NCBI GenBank assembly: GCA_007922225.1
Contig: ML680046.1
Coordinates: forward strand, 544,660 to 608,659
From: Emydura subglobosa
Taxonomy: Eukaryota > Chordata > Testudines > Chelidae
Direction of reading: 5' to 3'
DNA length: 64,000 bases
Shown: positions 33,131 to 44,926 of the stretch, in pieces
Numbering within the stretch: position 1 is the stretch's first letter
Layout: every line of letters starts with the position of its first letter
Program-made: the position numbers and the translations under genes
Notes under the pieces: generated by a model
Seen by the model: only the letters and a program-made list of their open reading frames with translations
What the model was told of the DNA's origin: nothing
Database searches by the model: none

Positions 33131-34289
33131 CGAGATCAACCGAGAAGGCAAAACTGGCTACTTGCACAGAAATAAGTGTCTAGCTTCAGACCACCTCCTA
33201 TACTAGGGGCCTAGACATGGGGTGGGCTAGAGCCAGCTAGACTTCACACCATCCAAGCATGCTTCTATGTAAAAGGAATCCCCCAGTTAACTCTCTCAGC
33301 CAGCTTTCCATTCAGAGAAGCGCAGAAGGGATGGAGCAGGATTCAGCCCTGTCTGCTGGTTCTTGCAATATCATTTAACGGGCAAATATTTGGGGATTTC
33401 ATTTTAATGAGAGAGCACATAATGTGCAGATTGTATTAGTGGGAATTGTATTGAAAAAATAATTCACTTACTGCCCATAGTTATTTCCATTTAAGTTAAT
33501 GGGAGCATTGCCATCAACTTCAATAAATCAGGTCTTTACACAGTATATTAATTTTACTCAGTTGAAATGATCATCCACTTGTCCAGTCCTGTGTTGTTGT
33601 CTTTTGATCTTAGTTTAACTCAAGGCACTCACGTTAACATCTGGTGGCTTGGCTATCATTAATTTATTCTGACTACAGGCAATAACACAAACTATTGACA
33701 AAATACATAGTGGGATTGTAAATGTTTTTGGAGAATAACCAATTTGCTTATATGAAGGGTAAGTACAAATCTGTGTGACTGCTTCCTGAGTCCCATTGTA
33801 GTTACAGTACCCATAGTTTCATCATTCTGCAACAGAAAATGAAAGAAATAATAAAAGACAAATAAGTTGAGATGGAATGGATTCATGCAGGTTAATTCCT
33901 GGATTCTGAGCGAAGAATGTTTTCCAGATGGCATTTACACAAATTCAAATACTAGAACAAAATTGAGGGCTGGATCCTAGCACAGCCCTGAGCAAGAGGT
34001 GATTATGTAAACTGAGCCACTCCAGGAATAGTTCTGGAAAGTTCTGTGCATCAGTGACACAGCAGAGTCACAATTCCTCCCTGTGGGCTAGGAGGCAGTA
34101 AATGTACAGCTAGTCTATTTAAATTATGACTCCTCTGTAAATTGGATCAGCTGTACCATCCAGTGAGTGAGCAGGGGTGTGCAGTCAAGGTTCTGCCTGT
34201 TCTCTCCTTGCCTGCTCTTAAACCATCTGTTTTTGAGAAATCGCCATTTCCATGTGCATATTGGTGATAGAATAAGTGCTTGGTGACAT
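33131..34289. other. No gene seen
   Basis: Non-coding. ATTTCCATTTAAGTTAATGGGAGCATTG at 33,484-33,511 is MITE-like debris. No upstream RT motifs of the following LINE were recognised in 34,100-34,289. Confidence 0.45.
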
Positions 34290-35385
34290 CAGAAGAATGG
34301 CCTCCCGCAGGGATCAGTATTATCTCCAATGTTTTTCAACTTACATTTGAATGACCTCCCATATACCAAGTCTTACAAGTTTGTTTATGCAGATGACATA
34401 TGTGTTGGCACTAGTAACGCTACCTTGACATACGAGAATGTTCTGAATGCAGATATGGCAGCTATGACTGATTTTTGTCATCAGTGGCGCCTGATACCAA
34501 CTGGGAATAAGACTGTTAAATGTCTTCCACTTAGATAATGCGCAAGTGGGCAGAGAGCTGAATATATTTCTCTATAAAGCATAATTCATACCCAGTATAT
34601 CTAGGCATCACATTGGATAGAACTCTCACATATCGTAACCATCTTACAAAGACCATGACTGTTGCATGTTTTGACCTTAATCTGCTCAGAAAACTGGGTG
34701 GAATGAGATGGGGAGCCAATGCCCAAACATTACACACTTCACTGTTGGCACACTGTTATTCAGCGGCAGAGCACTGTGCTCTAATAGGGTCTCACTCATT
34801 TCACACAAAGTTGATGGACCTACAACTAAATTCCACCCTGCATATTATTTCAGGTGCACTTAAATATACTCCCTTTCCATGGTTACCGATCCTCTGCAAT
34901 ATTGCTCTGTTCAATGTTTATAGAGAAGAAAGCATGGCAAAGATCATGATGAAACTGTGTGATATGCCATATCTACAGTTAATTTAATCCACCACATGGT
35001 CATCATGGTGTCCGTTGCAGAAAAGTTTTCTGGGTGAGGGATTTATGGTAGAGGACACATGATGAGCTTCATGGTCTGCAGAGAAAGTGACAAATAATGA
35101 TCTTGTCCCAAACCCCACTCAATATCAACCTGGGTTTGATTTACCGTGAATGAAGGCAATGGAGTCTTCTGAACCTGTTTCTTAGCAAACATGGAATTTG
35201 TGCTGCAGTGGAATTTCAGTGGTGTTTTAGAAACAGTCCACTATGTCGATGTGGGCAACCACCAACCATGATGCACATTGTCGAGGAATGCAAAATGACA
35301 ACTTCTTGGAGGTCTTCGTGCCTTGAACGTCGCTGATAAGAACACTGTGGCTTGGCTTAACCGGATTGCATACACCAAATAAGTA
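34290..35385 (+). pseudogene. Non-CR1 LINE relic: RT to C-terminal Cys-His motif (Daphne/Jockey-group-like)
   Basis: The C-terminal half of a LINE ORF2. 34,297-34,535 encodes G-L-P-Q-G-S-V-L-S-P, then F-N-L-x-L-N-D-L-P and the catalytic F-V-Y-A-D-D-I, then F-C-H-Q-W-R-L-x-P. After a frameshift, 34,613-34,980 encodes L-D-R-T-L-T-Y, L-L-R-K-L-G-G-M-R-W-G-A, A-H-C-Y-S-A-A-E-H-C-A and a block like I-I-S-G-A-L-K-Y-T-P. After stops, 35,244-35,291 encodes C-R-C-G-Q-P-P-T-M-M-H-I-V-E-E-C, a Cys-His motif near the end of such proteins. The YADD and this C-terminus differ from the FADD CR1 copies. At least two frameshifts plus stops; not a gene. Clade assignment is from memory of family motifs. Confidence 0.75.
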
Positions 35386-37374
35386 GTCCATTTGCACCAG
35401 GCAGGTATTATGTGGGAGTGCATCACCTGCTTGTTCCTGAGTCCAAGTCTCCTCTGTAGGGATGAGAAGCGGGTTCTTACTCTGCCTTATGATATCATGT
35501 AGCCCAGATCGCTATGGAGCCCTATCAACTATATATATACACTCCCACCATGATAAAGTGGGAAAAGCATTTGATTTCCAACTGGAAGAGTTCTTGCAAA
35601 CAGCCCTTAAGCGTGCTGCCTCGTGCACATGCAGTCTCCCAGGAAGAACTGAGCCTATTCATGGGCACAGGGGGTGGCTATGCTAAGTGGTCAAACAGAG
35701 AGATTAGTAACACCCCAAACTCTCTCAGCTCCTGCATGTTTGCCTTCAGAGCAAACTTTGTAGGAAACCTTGAAAATATACCTGGGGCCTAAATAACTTG
35801 TTTAAGGAGGCACAATGTTTTAGTTCTTTGGCCCATTAATATTAGTGACAGTACATCAATAGTCTAGATAGAACGGTTTAACATCACACCATCAGCTGAT
35901 GGAATTTTGTGTAGCTTCATTGATTCCCATGGAGCTATGTCGATTCACTCTGGCTACAGATCTGGCCCTTAATTTTTCATATCATCAGAGGGCTAGTCCT
36001 TTGAGTGCCTTAGGTTTGACTTGTCTATGACTAACACAATGAATTGATAAGGATGGAAACTAAGGAGCCCCTGAAGGATTTAGATTGATGCCGTTGCCTT
36101 AGCAACTTTGCCATCAACAGGCAGGATTCGGTACATCAATGCCTTAAGATTCCTGAGCATTGCAACCACTGCTTACCACGGCTGAAAAATAGACTATGAA
36201 ATATTCGATTAAATTCTCCCTGGAGGAAATGCCCAGATCCTCAGTATCTTTCACACAGTAGCACACAATCCATGGGAATAACCCTTTTCAGTGTGAGGGG
36301 AAAAGACTATGGCATGTGAATTTCACATGCCTTATTGTGTCAGCCCAAAAATAGACTGAACTGAAAAAACAGTGAAAGCTGGAAGCATCAACTCCTGCAA
36401 TGTAGTGAGAATATAATCCATGTTATTTTATGGTGTTATTTTATGGTGGCGCAGTAGATAACTCCACTCCACAATCTGTCAAAAGAATGTGTTTTCTACC
36501 TGGTTTTCTTGTACAAGCATGGGGAATCTTTTTGTTCTTTTAAATGTGAAAGTTTGTTCTGGAAACCAATTCCCCCTGTTGAATGAATGATGTAGGGGCA
36601 CTTCTCCCGACACAGTATCAGAAATCTATGGTACTGTTCTTTGAAAACAGCTTTTTTTTTTTTTTTTTAATGTGTGACTTGTCTGTGAGGCATAGTAATT
36701 AGCCTGCAGTAAGTTCAGGTTTTCTGATTGACACAGCCCATCACTTTGACATTAGAGAACCTAAAGCAGGCAGCGTCTTCCTTTCATTTTTTTCTTTCCT
36801 CCAAGAATAAATATGCTCAGGAGCTTTTAAAATAAACCCAGGTTGATTATGTTTTCATAAAATTTGCTCAAGAGATACACTGTAGACATTCTGAGGAAGC
36901 CACTCATCGTTATTTGAAGTAATCACATAATCAAATCACAGCTCTGGGGTTTTGTTCTCCCTGCCTTTCTACCCCCCACATTTATGGTCGGGAAGAAAAC
37001 CACCTACAGTAGTTCAGAGTTTGGTGCATGAAAATGCAGATAAGATACAAAGATATGTCTTCCTGTATTTATATGCATGTCATTCTTACTATTGGTGAAG
37101 AGCAGCACAATCAATTTCAGAGCAGAATACAGTGGTAAATAGTTTTAAAGTATCATCTGGTAAATACTTTATAGTAAGGCATGCTGGTAATTCCACTGAC
37201 ACTCTCTTCTAAAGCATTTAAAAGTGTGTGTTTGTACTGAGAATGAAGTATTCAACAAACCTATCTTATGGTAAATACTGTTGCTACCAAAATACCCAGA
37301 GGTAATCTGGTAACTCTATAAGTGGTGTTAATGTAAGTGATGATATAGGACACTGGCAGACCAGGTACCAGCTC
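35386..37374. other. No gene seen; T18 run near 36,653
   Basis: About 2 kb of non-coding, mostly repeat-poor DNA. It holds a poly-T run near 36,653-36,668 and a short GTGTTATTTTATG duplication at 36,419-36,445. No coding or transposon signature. Confidence 0.5.
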
Positions 37375-37516
37375 ATAGAATCATAGAAGATTAGAGTTGG
37401 AAGGGACCTCAGGAGGTCATCTAGTTCAACCTCCTGCTCAAAGCAGGACTAACCTCAGCTAAATCATCCCAGTCAGGGCTTTGTCAAGACGCAGCTTAAA
37501 AACCTCTAAAGATGGC
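37375..37516 (-). mobile_element. CR1 LINE 3'-end fragment
   Basis: TCATAGAATCATAGAAGATTAGAGTTGGAAGGGACCTCAGGAGGTCATCTAGTT is the CR1 terminus on minus, closest to the copy at 11,461. Truncated after AACCTCTAAAGATGG. Confidence 0.9.
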
Positions 37517-38602
37517 TTCATGCTGAAACCCCAGGTCAATTCACTTGTGTATTAGTATAGATCAAAGTAATTGTTAAATGTATGACTGTATTTGGTGTTC
37601 ATACTTCATGAAAACTAATGGGATGCTACTTGCATGTTTTCACTTATATGTATACAGCTATAATGTAATAGTGAACACTTACTTTGTCTGCACCCCGTAA
37701 CTAAATAATCCATCAAATGAAAAAGAATCTTGTTAAATGTAAATGAAGAACTTTAACAGAAAAGTGCTAATTTCAAAGCAAGTGCAGTGTGTGTTGATTA
37801 CAGGTCAAAGGCTTTAAATGCATTCTTCACTCTGTCATCAAAGGAAAAGCCCACATAGGCAATGAGCCTGTCAGCTTGTTTTCTGTGGAAAGCTATAAAT
37901 ACGGATTCCAGGAAGGCTCCTGAAGAGTCAAAGGATGGGAGTAGCGGGCGTGTTGTGGGAAGTGTATATGTTAAGAGAAAGCCACTGAATGTGGGGATAG
38001 GGCTAAACACTACATCTGAGAAGAGCAAAGGGCTACATAAGTTACTCTCCCATACACTGTCATAGCTGGCTGCAGGCTGGGTACATGATTTAGAAGGATT
38101 AGTGCATACGCTGAGGCTATAGATTCCATCCCTTTGCCCTGTTGCAAGCCAGTGCATTTCCCTCATTGTAATCCCTTATGTAGGATTTTCCCTAGTTTTC
38201 AAGAGTCACACTGAGCTGTTAAAGTTTCTGCCATTGCATTGGAGGCTAGCACCACAAATATATCAAGTAGAAATGAAAAAAAAAAAAAAAGGCATCACAC
38301 AATTAGCGAGAAAGGAACCAACGCTTATTAAAGATAAAGGGAACAGTAATCATTAAAAGCATTAGCTGCCTTTACACAAACCAATAATGTGGTTTATCCA
38401 ACCCTGTCAAAAGAGTGAACAAGTGCATCAATTCTTACAAATGCAAACAAGTTTCAGAATAAAATTCCCTGCACAGTCTCTTCATACAAGAGTATACTCA
38501 GGGCCTGTCCTCCTGGTAGTCAATGGGAAAGTTTTTTTATTGACTTTGATAGGCTTTGGATTAGGTCCCCTGTTCTCTCAGTAGCAATTTCTAATTGATA
38601 TT
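37517..38602. other. No gene seen; MITE remnant at 38,495-38,570
   Basis: Frame 37,798-38,166 on minus is 122 codons but lacks a domain. An A-run lies at 38,276-38,290. 38,495-38,570 is a palindromic remnant (GGTAGTCAATGGGAAAGTTTTTTTATTGACTTTGATAGGCTTTGG). Confidence 0.45.
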
Positions 38603-38859
38603 TGGAGAAAAAGATATGGGGTGCATGGACCCAGACGGCCGGTAAGGCTTTTACTCTAGGGTTGCGGGGTTCCGAGAGCAGAGGAGTTGCCTTGATTGAG
38701 GGACTGGGATGATCGAACAAGAATGCAAACAAGGTTTCAACCAAAGAAATATTGCTCATTTATTTATTCATTAGTAAAGAACAAAGTACATAGACATAAC
38801 TAATACAAACACAAAATCAGAAAAAGATACAAAGGCCTAATACTCTACCATGCATGTAT

Positions 38860-39165
38860 TCATTTCCTATAGTGCACAGTTCTATTACTTATTTCCTTAT
38901 GCTTACAGGCAGATGGTCGTTTGTAAACCCCTTGTTATCTTATACAGACAGATGGTGGTTTGTACAATTTCACTACTTATTGCCTCATGTTTACAGACAG
39001 ATGGTCATCTGTAGACTGTGTTTACAAACAGATGGTCGCTTGCAAACTCTCTCTTACAGTACACAATTCTATTATTTACTACCTCATGCTTACAGACAGA
39101 TGGTCGTTTGTAAACTTCTAGTTACTCTTATATAGACAGATAAACAGACAGCTGGTCGCTTGTTA
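38860..39165. repeat. Diverged tandem repeats in LTR R region
   Basis: Six occurrences of CAGACAGATGGTCGTTTGTAA-like units at irregular spacing, plus a larger duplication: CACAGTTCTATTACTTATTTCC near 38,875 recurs as CACAATTCTATTATTTACTACC near 39,062, about 187 bp apart. Confidence 0.75.
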
Positions 39166-39380
39166 TCTTAAAGCAAGTGTACTCTCATACATTACCCAGA
39201 ACGCATTTTCTTCCAAGCCCCTTGGGCCAAGTCGACTCTGATAAGTGGTAGCCGTCCCTCAGTCGCTGCTGGTTCATAGAAGGGCTTGGTCCAGCTACCG
39301 AGGATCCCAGCAGGCTGAAGTCCAAAGTGTGACTGACTTCAGGGGGTTTAAATACCCTCAAACTGATCACCAAACTGATC

Positions 39381-39520
39381 AGCTTGATCAGTATGTAACC
39401 AACCAGTGAACAGTGTCACTTTTGCGGTCAGTATGTAACCAACTAGTGAACAGTGTCACTTTTGTGGCCAGCTTTATCAATATGTAACCAACCAGTGAAC
39501 AGTGTCACTTTTGTGGTCAG
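39381..39520. repeat. Three tandem 40-50-bp units in LTR U3
   Basis: ATGTAACCAACCAGTGAACAG then TGTCACTTTTGYGGTCA occurs three times, beginning at 39,391, 39,431 and 39,480. Copy 2 lacks the 10-bp AGCTTTATCA linker present in 1 and 3. They lie just upstream (minus strand) of the TATA-like box, the usual place of LTR enhancers. Confidence 0.85.
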
Positions 39521-39747
39521 TGTGGTTACGTTATGTGACATGTTCACAGTGACCAGGTTGGCACTTCCTGTTTTTACTCAATCGGCTGCGGTCAGCTCAG
39601 TTGCGGTCAGCTCATCCGTTCTTATTTTTGCCCTCTATTTGTGCTGTGCTAGCGTCCGGACTGCCCTTATCAGGTCCTTCCAACCCTTTTCCCAAGCTAT
39701 ATACTTTACTATTCTAAAAGCACAAACCCAGTAACTATTCTTTCCAC

Positions 39748-41562
39748 ATTCTATGGGATGGAGTGGAGAAGGGGTTCTGTCTTGATGCCATATCACATAG
39801 CTAGCTGTCCTCAAAATGCTCTAAACCACACCACGGCTGTGTCTGATTGAGAACTAGCCCAAGATCAGGGAACCACATCTGGCCTATTTGGGCCTTTCTT
39901 TACTCCCAGTTGCACCCAGAACATACAGATTCAGATTCTCATCTGGTGTAAATCAGCACAGTTCCAGGTGAAGTCCATACAGCTACATGGAGTTACAGCA
40001 TTTGAGGATCATGGCCACTGGATGCAGCAGGGAATCTGGTTCATAGAGCTTTGTCATCTAACTGGGTTTTGATCAGTTGGAACTTCTCTTGCTAAAATAG
40101 TTATCCTTCAGAGTAGAACAGGCCCATGCAACTGGATACAATCAACCCCGTTTGGAGTATTTGCTAAAGTTACACAATGGGATCTAATTTTTTGTAAAGA
40201 ATGTAATAAAACTGTCCCCAACTAAAAGCCGCTTTATTTTTTATACGGAAATGGTAACAATGTTTTCCTTTATGTGTGAAGGTTTCCACCTCCACTAAGC
40301 TCTCCATTATATGCCACACCATGCAGGCTGGAGACATAATGCCTGTGATTACCATGTATTTATTTCCCATTACATTCAGAACAATCACACACTAGTTAGG
40401 CTGCAGTGAATCATTATTTTGTCAAATCGTGAACATCATCTGCATTGAACTGATTTTGTTTGAAAACCCACACCATGTATTAGTTGTCCCCGAACACCAT
40501 GTACCAAACAGAATATTTCTTGCTACTAATGGGAAACGAGATGCTTGTACTCATGTGTTGCAGCCTCCAGTGCAATTCAGTCCAAGAAACATTGTCTGCT
40601 ACTTGACTGGCATAAAAGAGAACTTTTCTTCCCACTTTAGGCATGACTCTGATGAGAAGAGCTCCATGTCTTAAAAACATGGCCAGACAGCATAGGACAA
40701 CCTGATCCTGTGTTAACTGGAGCCCTGGTGGGTGGCCACCAAATTACTCTTACGTAGTAGCTGGAGTGAGGAGACTGCATAGCTAAGTGATTCATGCACC
40801 AGCTGAAGACTGCACATAAGGCCAATTCTTCTAGGAAACACCCATTCCCTGTATGTACCATGCCCCATTTCTACCTTGCACTATTATTGGTGAGATATTT
40901 GAGGCTAAAACTGAAGAGGAAGATAGATGTAGTGGGCAGAGTCCGGTTGTGGTGCACAATAAATGCAATTGATCTAATAGCTCTTTAATTTATCACCTGA
41001 ATAACAGCTCTACATACAGGGTGTATGCATGCACACATATAGAAGTGCGGGGTAGGAAAATGTTTTTCTGCCCAACATGTTTTTTGTGATTTTTGAAGAT
41101 TTTCACTGTCCCAACCAAATTGGGATGAAAAGTTAAAAAGTTGACAATTTTCATGACCCATTAATCCTCCTCAAATTTCTCAATGGGTCAATCAAAATGT
41201 TTAGATTACTTTTAAATATTTTGCTTCAATTTTGACCTTGACTATTTTCTAACCCTTTAAAAATATGAATACATTTCAAAACAGTCATTTTGAACCAAAC
41301 AAATACACTTTTAATTTAAAAAATGTCAAAACAGAAAATGTCAACAATTTCAAAAGTTGTTTTATTCCAAAACTTTGCAACTCAGGAGACTTATCAGAAC
41401 TAACCCTTTCCCCATAAATAGTTTTGGTTTTGACAAATTGGCATTTCCAAGAAGAATTTAATTGGAAAAATTCCCAACCAGTTCTAATAAATATATACCC
41501 CCACACAACAGCTGAGGATCTCAACCTAAATGTCAAATCATCTTAGAAAAGTAAAATAATTT

Positions 41563-41593
<31 letters not shown>

Positions 41594-42121
41594 GTGTGTT
41601 TGTAATTACATGATTCTTCTTTTGTTGAATCAGAAGAGTAAGAATAATTGTTTCTGTTCTCCACATTGAATCTGGATCTGATTACAAGCCAGTACTGCAT
41701 TCATAAACCCATACCTATAACTCAATTAACAACTTAGCTGTCTGCAACTATAATTTAATTTACTAATCCTTTATATATTACAGCCAGAAACAGGAACAGT
41801 AGTATTCAGGTTAATGTAGTTTCCTTAACTGGAATGATAAAAAGGGGAAAATATTGATACAGTAGCAAGTAAAAAATCCACATGTTTAATTACAGGTTAT
41901 TTCCACTTTATAGTAGTACCTACCTGCTGTTCTCCAGATATATTATTAATACAGCTGCGGAATGCTTTGAAGCACAGGGCCATGCTGGTTTCAGAAATGC
42001 CTGATCATTAAAACTGAAGCTTGTGTATTTCTTCCTATGGAAATAAGAATCTGGAAATAACTTTAATCAGCCATTTTATTCATATAATTGAAAAAGCAAG
42101 ATCATCATTTTCATTATTTGT
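39748..42121. other. No gene seen; MITE and AT-rich repeats
   Basis: 39,930-40,012 is a palindromic remnant (CATCTGGTGTAAATCAGCACAG to GTTACAGCATTTGAGGATC). 41,040-41,490 is an AT-rich family copy (ATTTTTGAAGATTTTCACTG, CCCAACCAGTTCTAATAAA at the right end). 41,563-41,600 is (TC)n then (TG/TA)n microsatellite. Frames here, including the overlapping ones at 40,429-40,861, encode no known domain. Confidence 0.5.
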
Positions 42122-42440
42122 TGACTCATCGACTCTAAGGTCAGAAGGGACCAATATGATCATCTAGTCTGACTTCCTGCACAATGCAGACCACAGAACC
42201 GCACCCACCCATTCCTGTAATAAACCTCTAACCTATGACTGCGTTATTAAAGTCCTGAAATCATGGTTTAAAGACTTTAAGGTACAGATAATCCACCAGC
42301 AAGTGATCTGTGCCTCATGCTACAGAGGAAGGTGAAAAACCCCCAGAGCCTTTGCCAATCTGCCCTGGGGAAAAATTCCTTCCCAACCCCAAATATGGCA
42401 ATCAATTAAACTCTGAGCATGTGGGCAAGGGGAACAGTGT
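42122..42440 (-). mobile_element. CR1 3' end, left arm of an inverted pair
   Basis: GACTCATCGACTCTAAGGTCAGAAGGGACC then ATCATCTAGTCTGACTTCCTGCAC is a CR1 3' terminus on minus, continuing through CAGAGGAAGGTGAAAAACCCCCAGAG and CTGCCCTGGGGAAAAATTCCTTCCC. Confidence 0.85.
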
Positions 42441-42935
42441 GGGCAAAAACCTAGCTGGCTTCAAAAAGGAGCTTGATAAATTTATGGAGGGGATGGTATG
42501 ATGGGACAGCCTAGTGTGGCAATTGACTGATCATGGACTACTGGTGGTAGATATGTCAACGGCCTGTGAAGGGATGTTAGATGGGGTGGATTCTGAGTTA
42601 TTACAGTGAATTCTTTCATGGGGTGTCTGGCTGGTGAGTCTTACCCACATGCTCAGGGTTTAACTGATCTACATATTTGGGGTTGGAACGGATTGTTTCC
42701 CCCAGGGCAGATTGGCAAAGGCTATGGGGGGTTTTCGCCTTCCTCTGCAGCATGGGGCATGGCTCATTTGCTGGTGGATTTTCTGTACCTTAAATCATGT
42801 ACCTTAACCATGATTTGAGGACTTCTATAACTCAGTCTTAGGTTAGAGGGTGGGTGAGGTTCAGTTGCCTGCATTGTGCAGGAGTCAGAATAGATGATCA
42901 TACTGGTCCTTTCCGACCTTTGAGTCTATGAGTCT
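42441..42935 (+). mobile_element. CR1 3' end, right arm of an inverted pair
   Basis: CTAGCTGGCTTCAAAAAGGAGCTTGATAAATTTATGG is the ORF2 C-terminus and CAGGAGTCAGAATAGATGATCATACTGGTCC to GAGTCTATGAGTC is the 3' terminus on plus. The last 320 bp pair with the left arm. Confidence 0.85.
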
Positions 42936-42954
42936 GAGTTTGCTATCTAAACAG

Positions 42955-43125
42955 ACAAGGCAGAAAAAGATTGGCAGGAAGAAAGCATCCTTGTTTTACA
43001 GCTGGGAACCTAGGCCCTGAGAAATTTAAGTGACTTGCCCAAGGTCACACAGAAAGCCTTTGGCAAATCTGGGAATTTCTGATTCCCCATCTAGTGCCTT
43101 AACCACAAGACGATCCTTCTACTGT
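42955..43125 (-). mobile_element. tRNA-derived CORE/MIR-like SINE
   Basis: CCTTGTTTTACAGCTGGGAACCTAGGCCCTGAGAAATTTAAGTGACTTGCCCAAGGTCACACAG is the reverse complement of the SINE core. It ends in the reversed head TAGTGCCTTAACCACAAGACGATCC. Confidence 0.75.
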
Positions 43126-43799
43126 ATCTAAAAGCTCCTCAGGTAAATTAGATCTGTGTGGTGAGGATCTAACAGGGCTAGAAGCTCTTCCCCCTTTCTT
43201 GGCATAAGTGACACTTCTTGGTATATACATCTATAGAGATCTTCCTTTCCCACATTCTTCTCCTCTTTTTCTCCATCTCTGTTTATGATGGAAAAGTCTT
43301 CTCTAAGGGGCGAGGGTGTGCAGGGAATCATAAAAGGGCTCAGACTCTGGATTAATCAGACCTCTTTAGGTAATGTATTCTTTGGTCAAACCCCTTCAAC
43401 CGAGAACAATGTATTGACCAGAAGTGTCTTATGGCACTTTCATAATATAAGATTTGATTTTTAACATGCAGCCTCCCCTTCTATCACCTGCCTATGCAGT
43501 TGAGAGATTTCCGTATTTGGGCAGGTGGATAGGCAGTAGAACTTCATTTATTCATTTATAGACTGTACAACCATTGTTTGTTACAAACTAGAGATTTCCT
43601 ACAGGATTTGCATGCACAGAAGGAGCACTGAGTATAGATTCTGAATCCAAGGGAAACGAGCAATTCTTTGTCTCCAGGAGTGGCCTGGACCCAAATATTA
43701 CTTCCTTCTTGAGTACAATGAACCCCTCCCACAAGGTCTTCAGGGGCACAAGGTGGCCGCCACTGCTGTTTTGTACCTTTTGACATAAGACATCACCCA
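43126..43799. other. No gene seen
   Basis: Non-coding. Overlapping frames at 43,556-43,800 on minus have no domain. Confidence 0.45.
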
Positions 43800-44022
43800 T
43801 TTTTAATAGGGAGGGTGATTAGCCTTTGGACAAACTACCAAGGGAAGTGGTGGATTCACCATCTCTTGAAGCCTTCCAATCAATGTCTTTCTAGCAGCTA
43901 TGCTTTAGTTAAACACAAGTTACTGGGCTTCATATAGCATTAATTGGACTAAGTTCTATGATCTGTGTTATACACAGGAGGTCAGATTAAATGGTCCTTT
44001 CTTACTTTAAAATCTACCAATC
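43800..44022 (+). mobile_element. CR1 3'-end fragment, second subfamily
   Basis: ACAAACTACCAAGGGAAGTGGTGGATTCACCATCTCTTGAAG is the ORF2 end. CACAGGAGGTCAGATTAAATGGTCC and TTTAAAATCTACCAATC close the 3' UTR. A different terminus type from the ATTCTATG copies. Confidence 0.75.
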
Positions 44023-44926
44023 ATTAGCATTAGATTGTTCACATCTAAATCATGTAGTGTGTAGCACCTGGCTTCATCCCAGTTGGAGCAGAATGCACGT
44101 TATGGTATCTCTCCATATTACTCAAACCACGTTGACAACACGACTCCCAATGAGCGGGAGTAGCAAAACATGTCAAATACTACGGAATGCCCAATCCTGC
44201 CAGGTGCCCAATGAACTCTGAAGGGGGCTAGCCATACTTTCAGCTACAATTGCTCATTATGTGCCACCAAAATGTCTAACCATTTGTTGGAATGTTAGTG
44301 TATTTTAATAATAATTCATTTCATCTGTAATTTTGAATCAATTACATACTGTGTTGCCTATGTCAAATAAAGTTTAAAACCTCAAGAGGAGGTGCAATAT
44401 CATATGCAAAACATATGATATGTCTTAATAAGCTTCATTAAATGCTTGTTTAAATCAAAACATTGCAAAAATATTTATTCTATTTTTGCACATAATTAAA
44501 GTGCATTTGTAACATTATGTTAATTACTAGACATGAGGGAAAAAACCTCTTAATCCATTAAATAAACATAAAAACACTACGTACTTTAATGCTAATTAGT
44601 TAAAGTTTGCAAAGCACTTTGATGCTTAAAAGTGCTCCATTTTATTTTAGTTATTATTGTTCCCAAAGATGTGAGTGTGTGTGTGTGTGTGTGTGTTGGT
44701 TTTGGTTTGGTTTTTTGGCAAGGCAAACTTTTCCAAGTGTCTTGCAGACCTGGTGCGAGGAATGGGAATTATGGGCAGCATCCTGCAAGCCCTTGGTCAC
44801 CTGAGAAGTGTTGATGTGACGACCACAAGGAAACTCCAAATCTAAAAGCTCGAGCTGCTACAGCTTGAGTCACAGGCCTCTAGCTGAGGATCATATCCTC
44901 TGTAAATTGGGCGTAGTGTGGGAATC
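44023..44926. other. No gene seen; (GT)n at 44,671-44,697
   Basis: AT-rich non-coding DNA with a GT dinucleotide run at 44,671-44,697 followed by TTGGTTTTGGTTTGG. Confidence 0.55.

Larger units (their letters stand above)
38603..39747 (-). mobile_element. ERV-like solo LTR with repeated U3 and long R
   Basis: Read on minus, it starts about TGTGGAAAGAATAG (39,747). U3 includes three tandem 40-50-bp units (plus-strand 39,381-39,520). A TATA-like box is TATTTAAA (plus-strand TTTAAATA, 39,347-39,354). Then follows a long transcribed-like part with diverged repeats around CGACCATCTG (plus-strand CAGATGGTCG, 38,860-39,160). The polyadenylation signal is AATAAATAAA (38,757-38,768), then about 150 bp of U5-like sequence to 38,603. 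Order and spacing match a retroviral-type LTR; no internal genes. Ends are approximate, with no matching target duplication found. Confidence 0.6.

Noticed and set aside
37798..38166. 122-codon minus frame and its plus-strand partner
   Set aside because: Both strands open at the same place, no splice signals or domain; treated as chance.
38860..39165. CRISPR-like array (repeats with spacers)
   Set aside because: Repeat units are diverged, spacing irregular, inside a eukaryotic LTR-like element; no cas genes.
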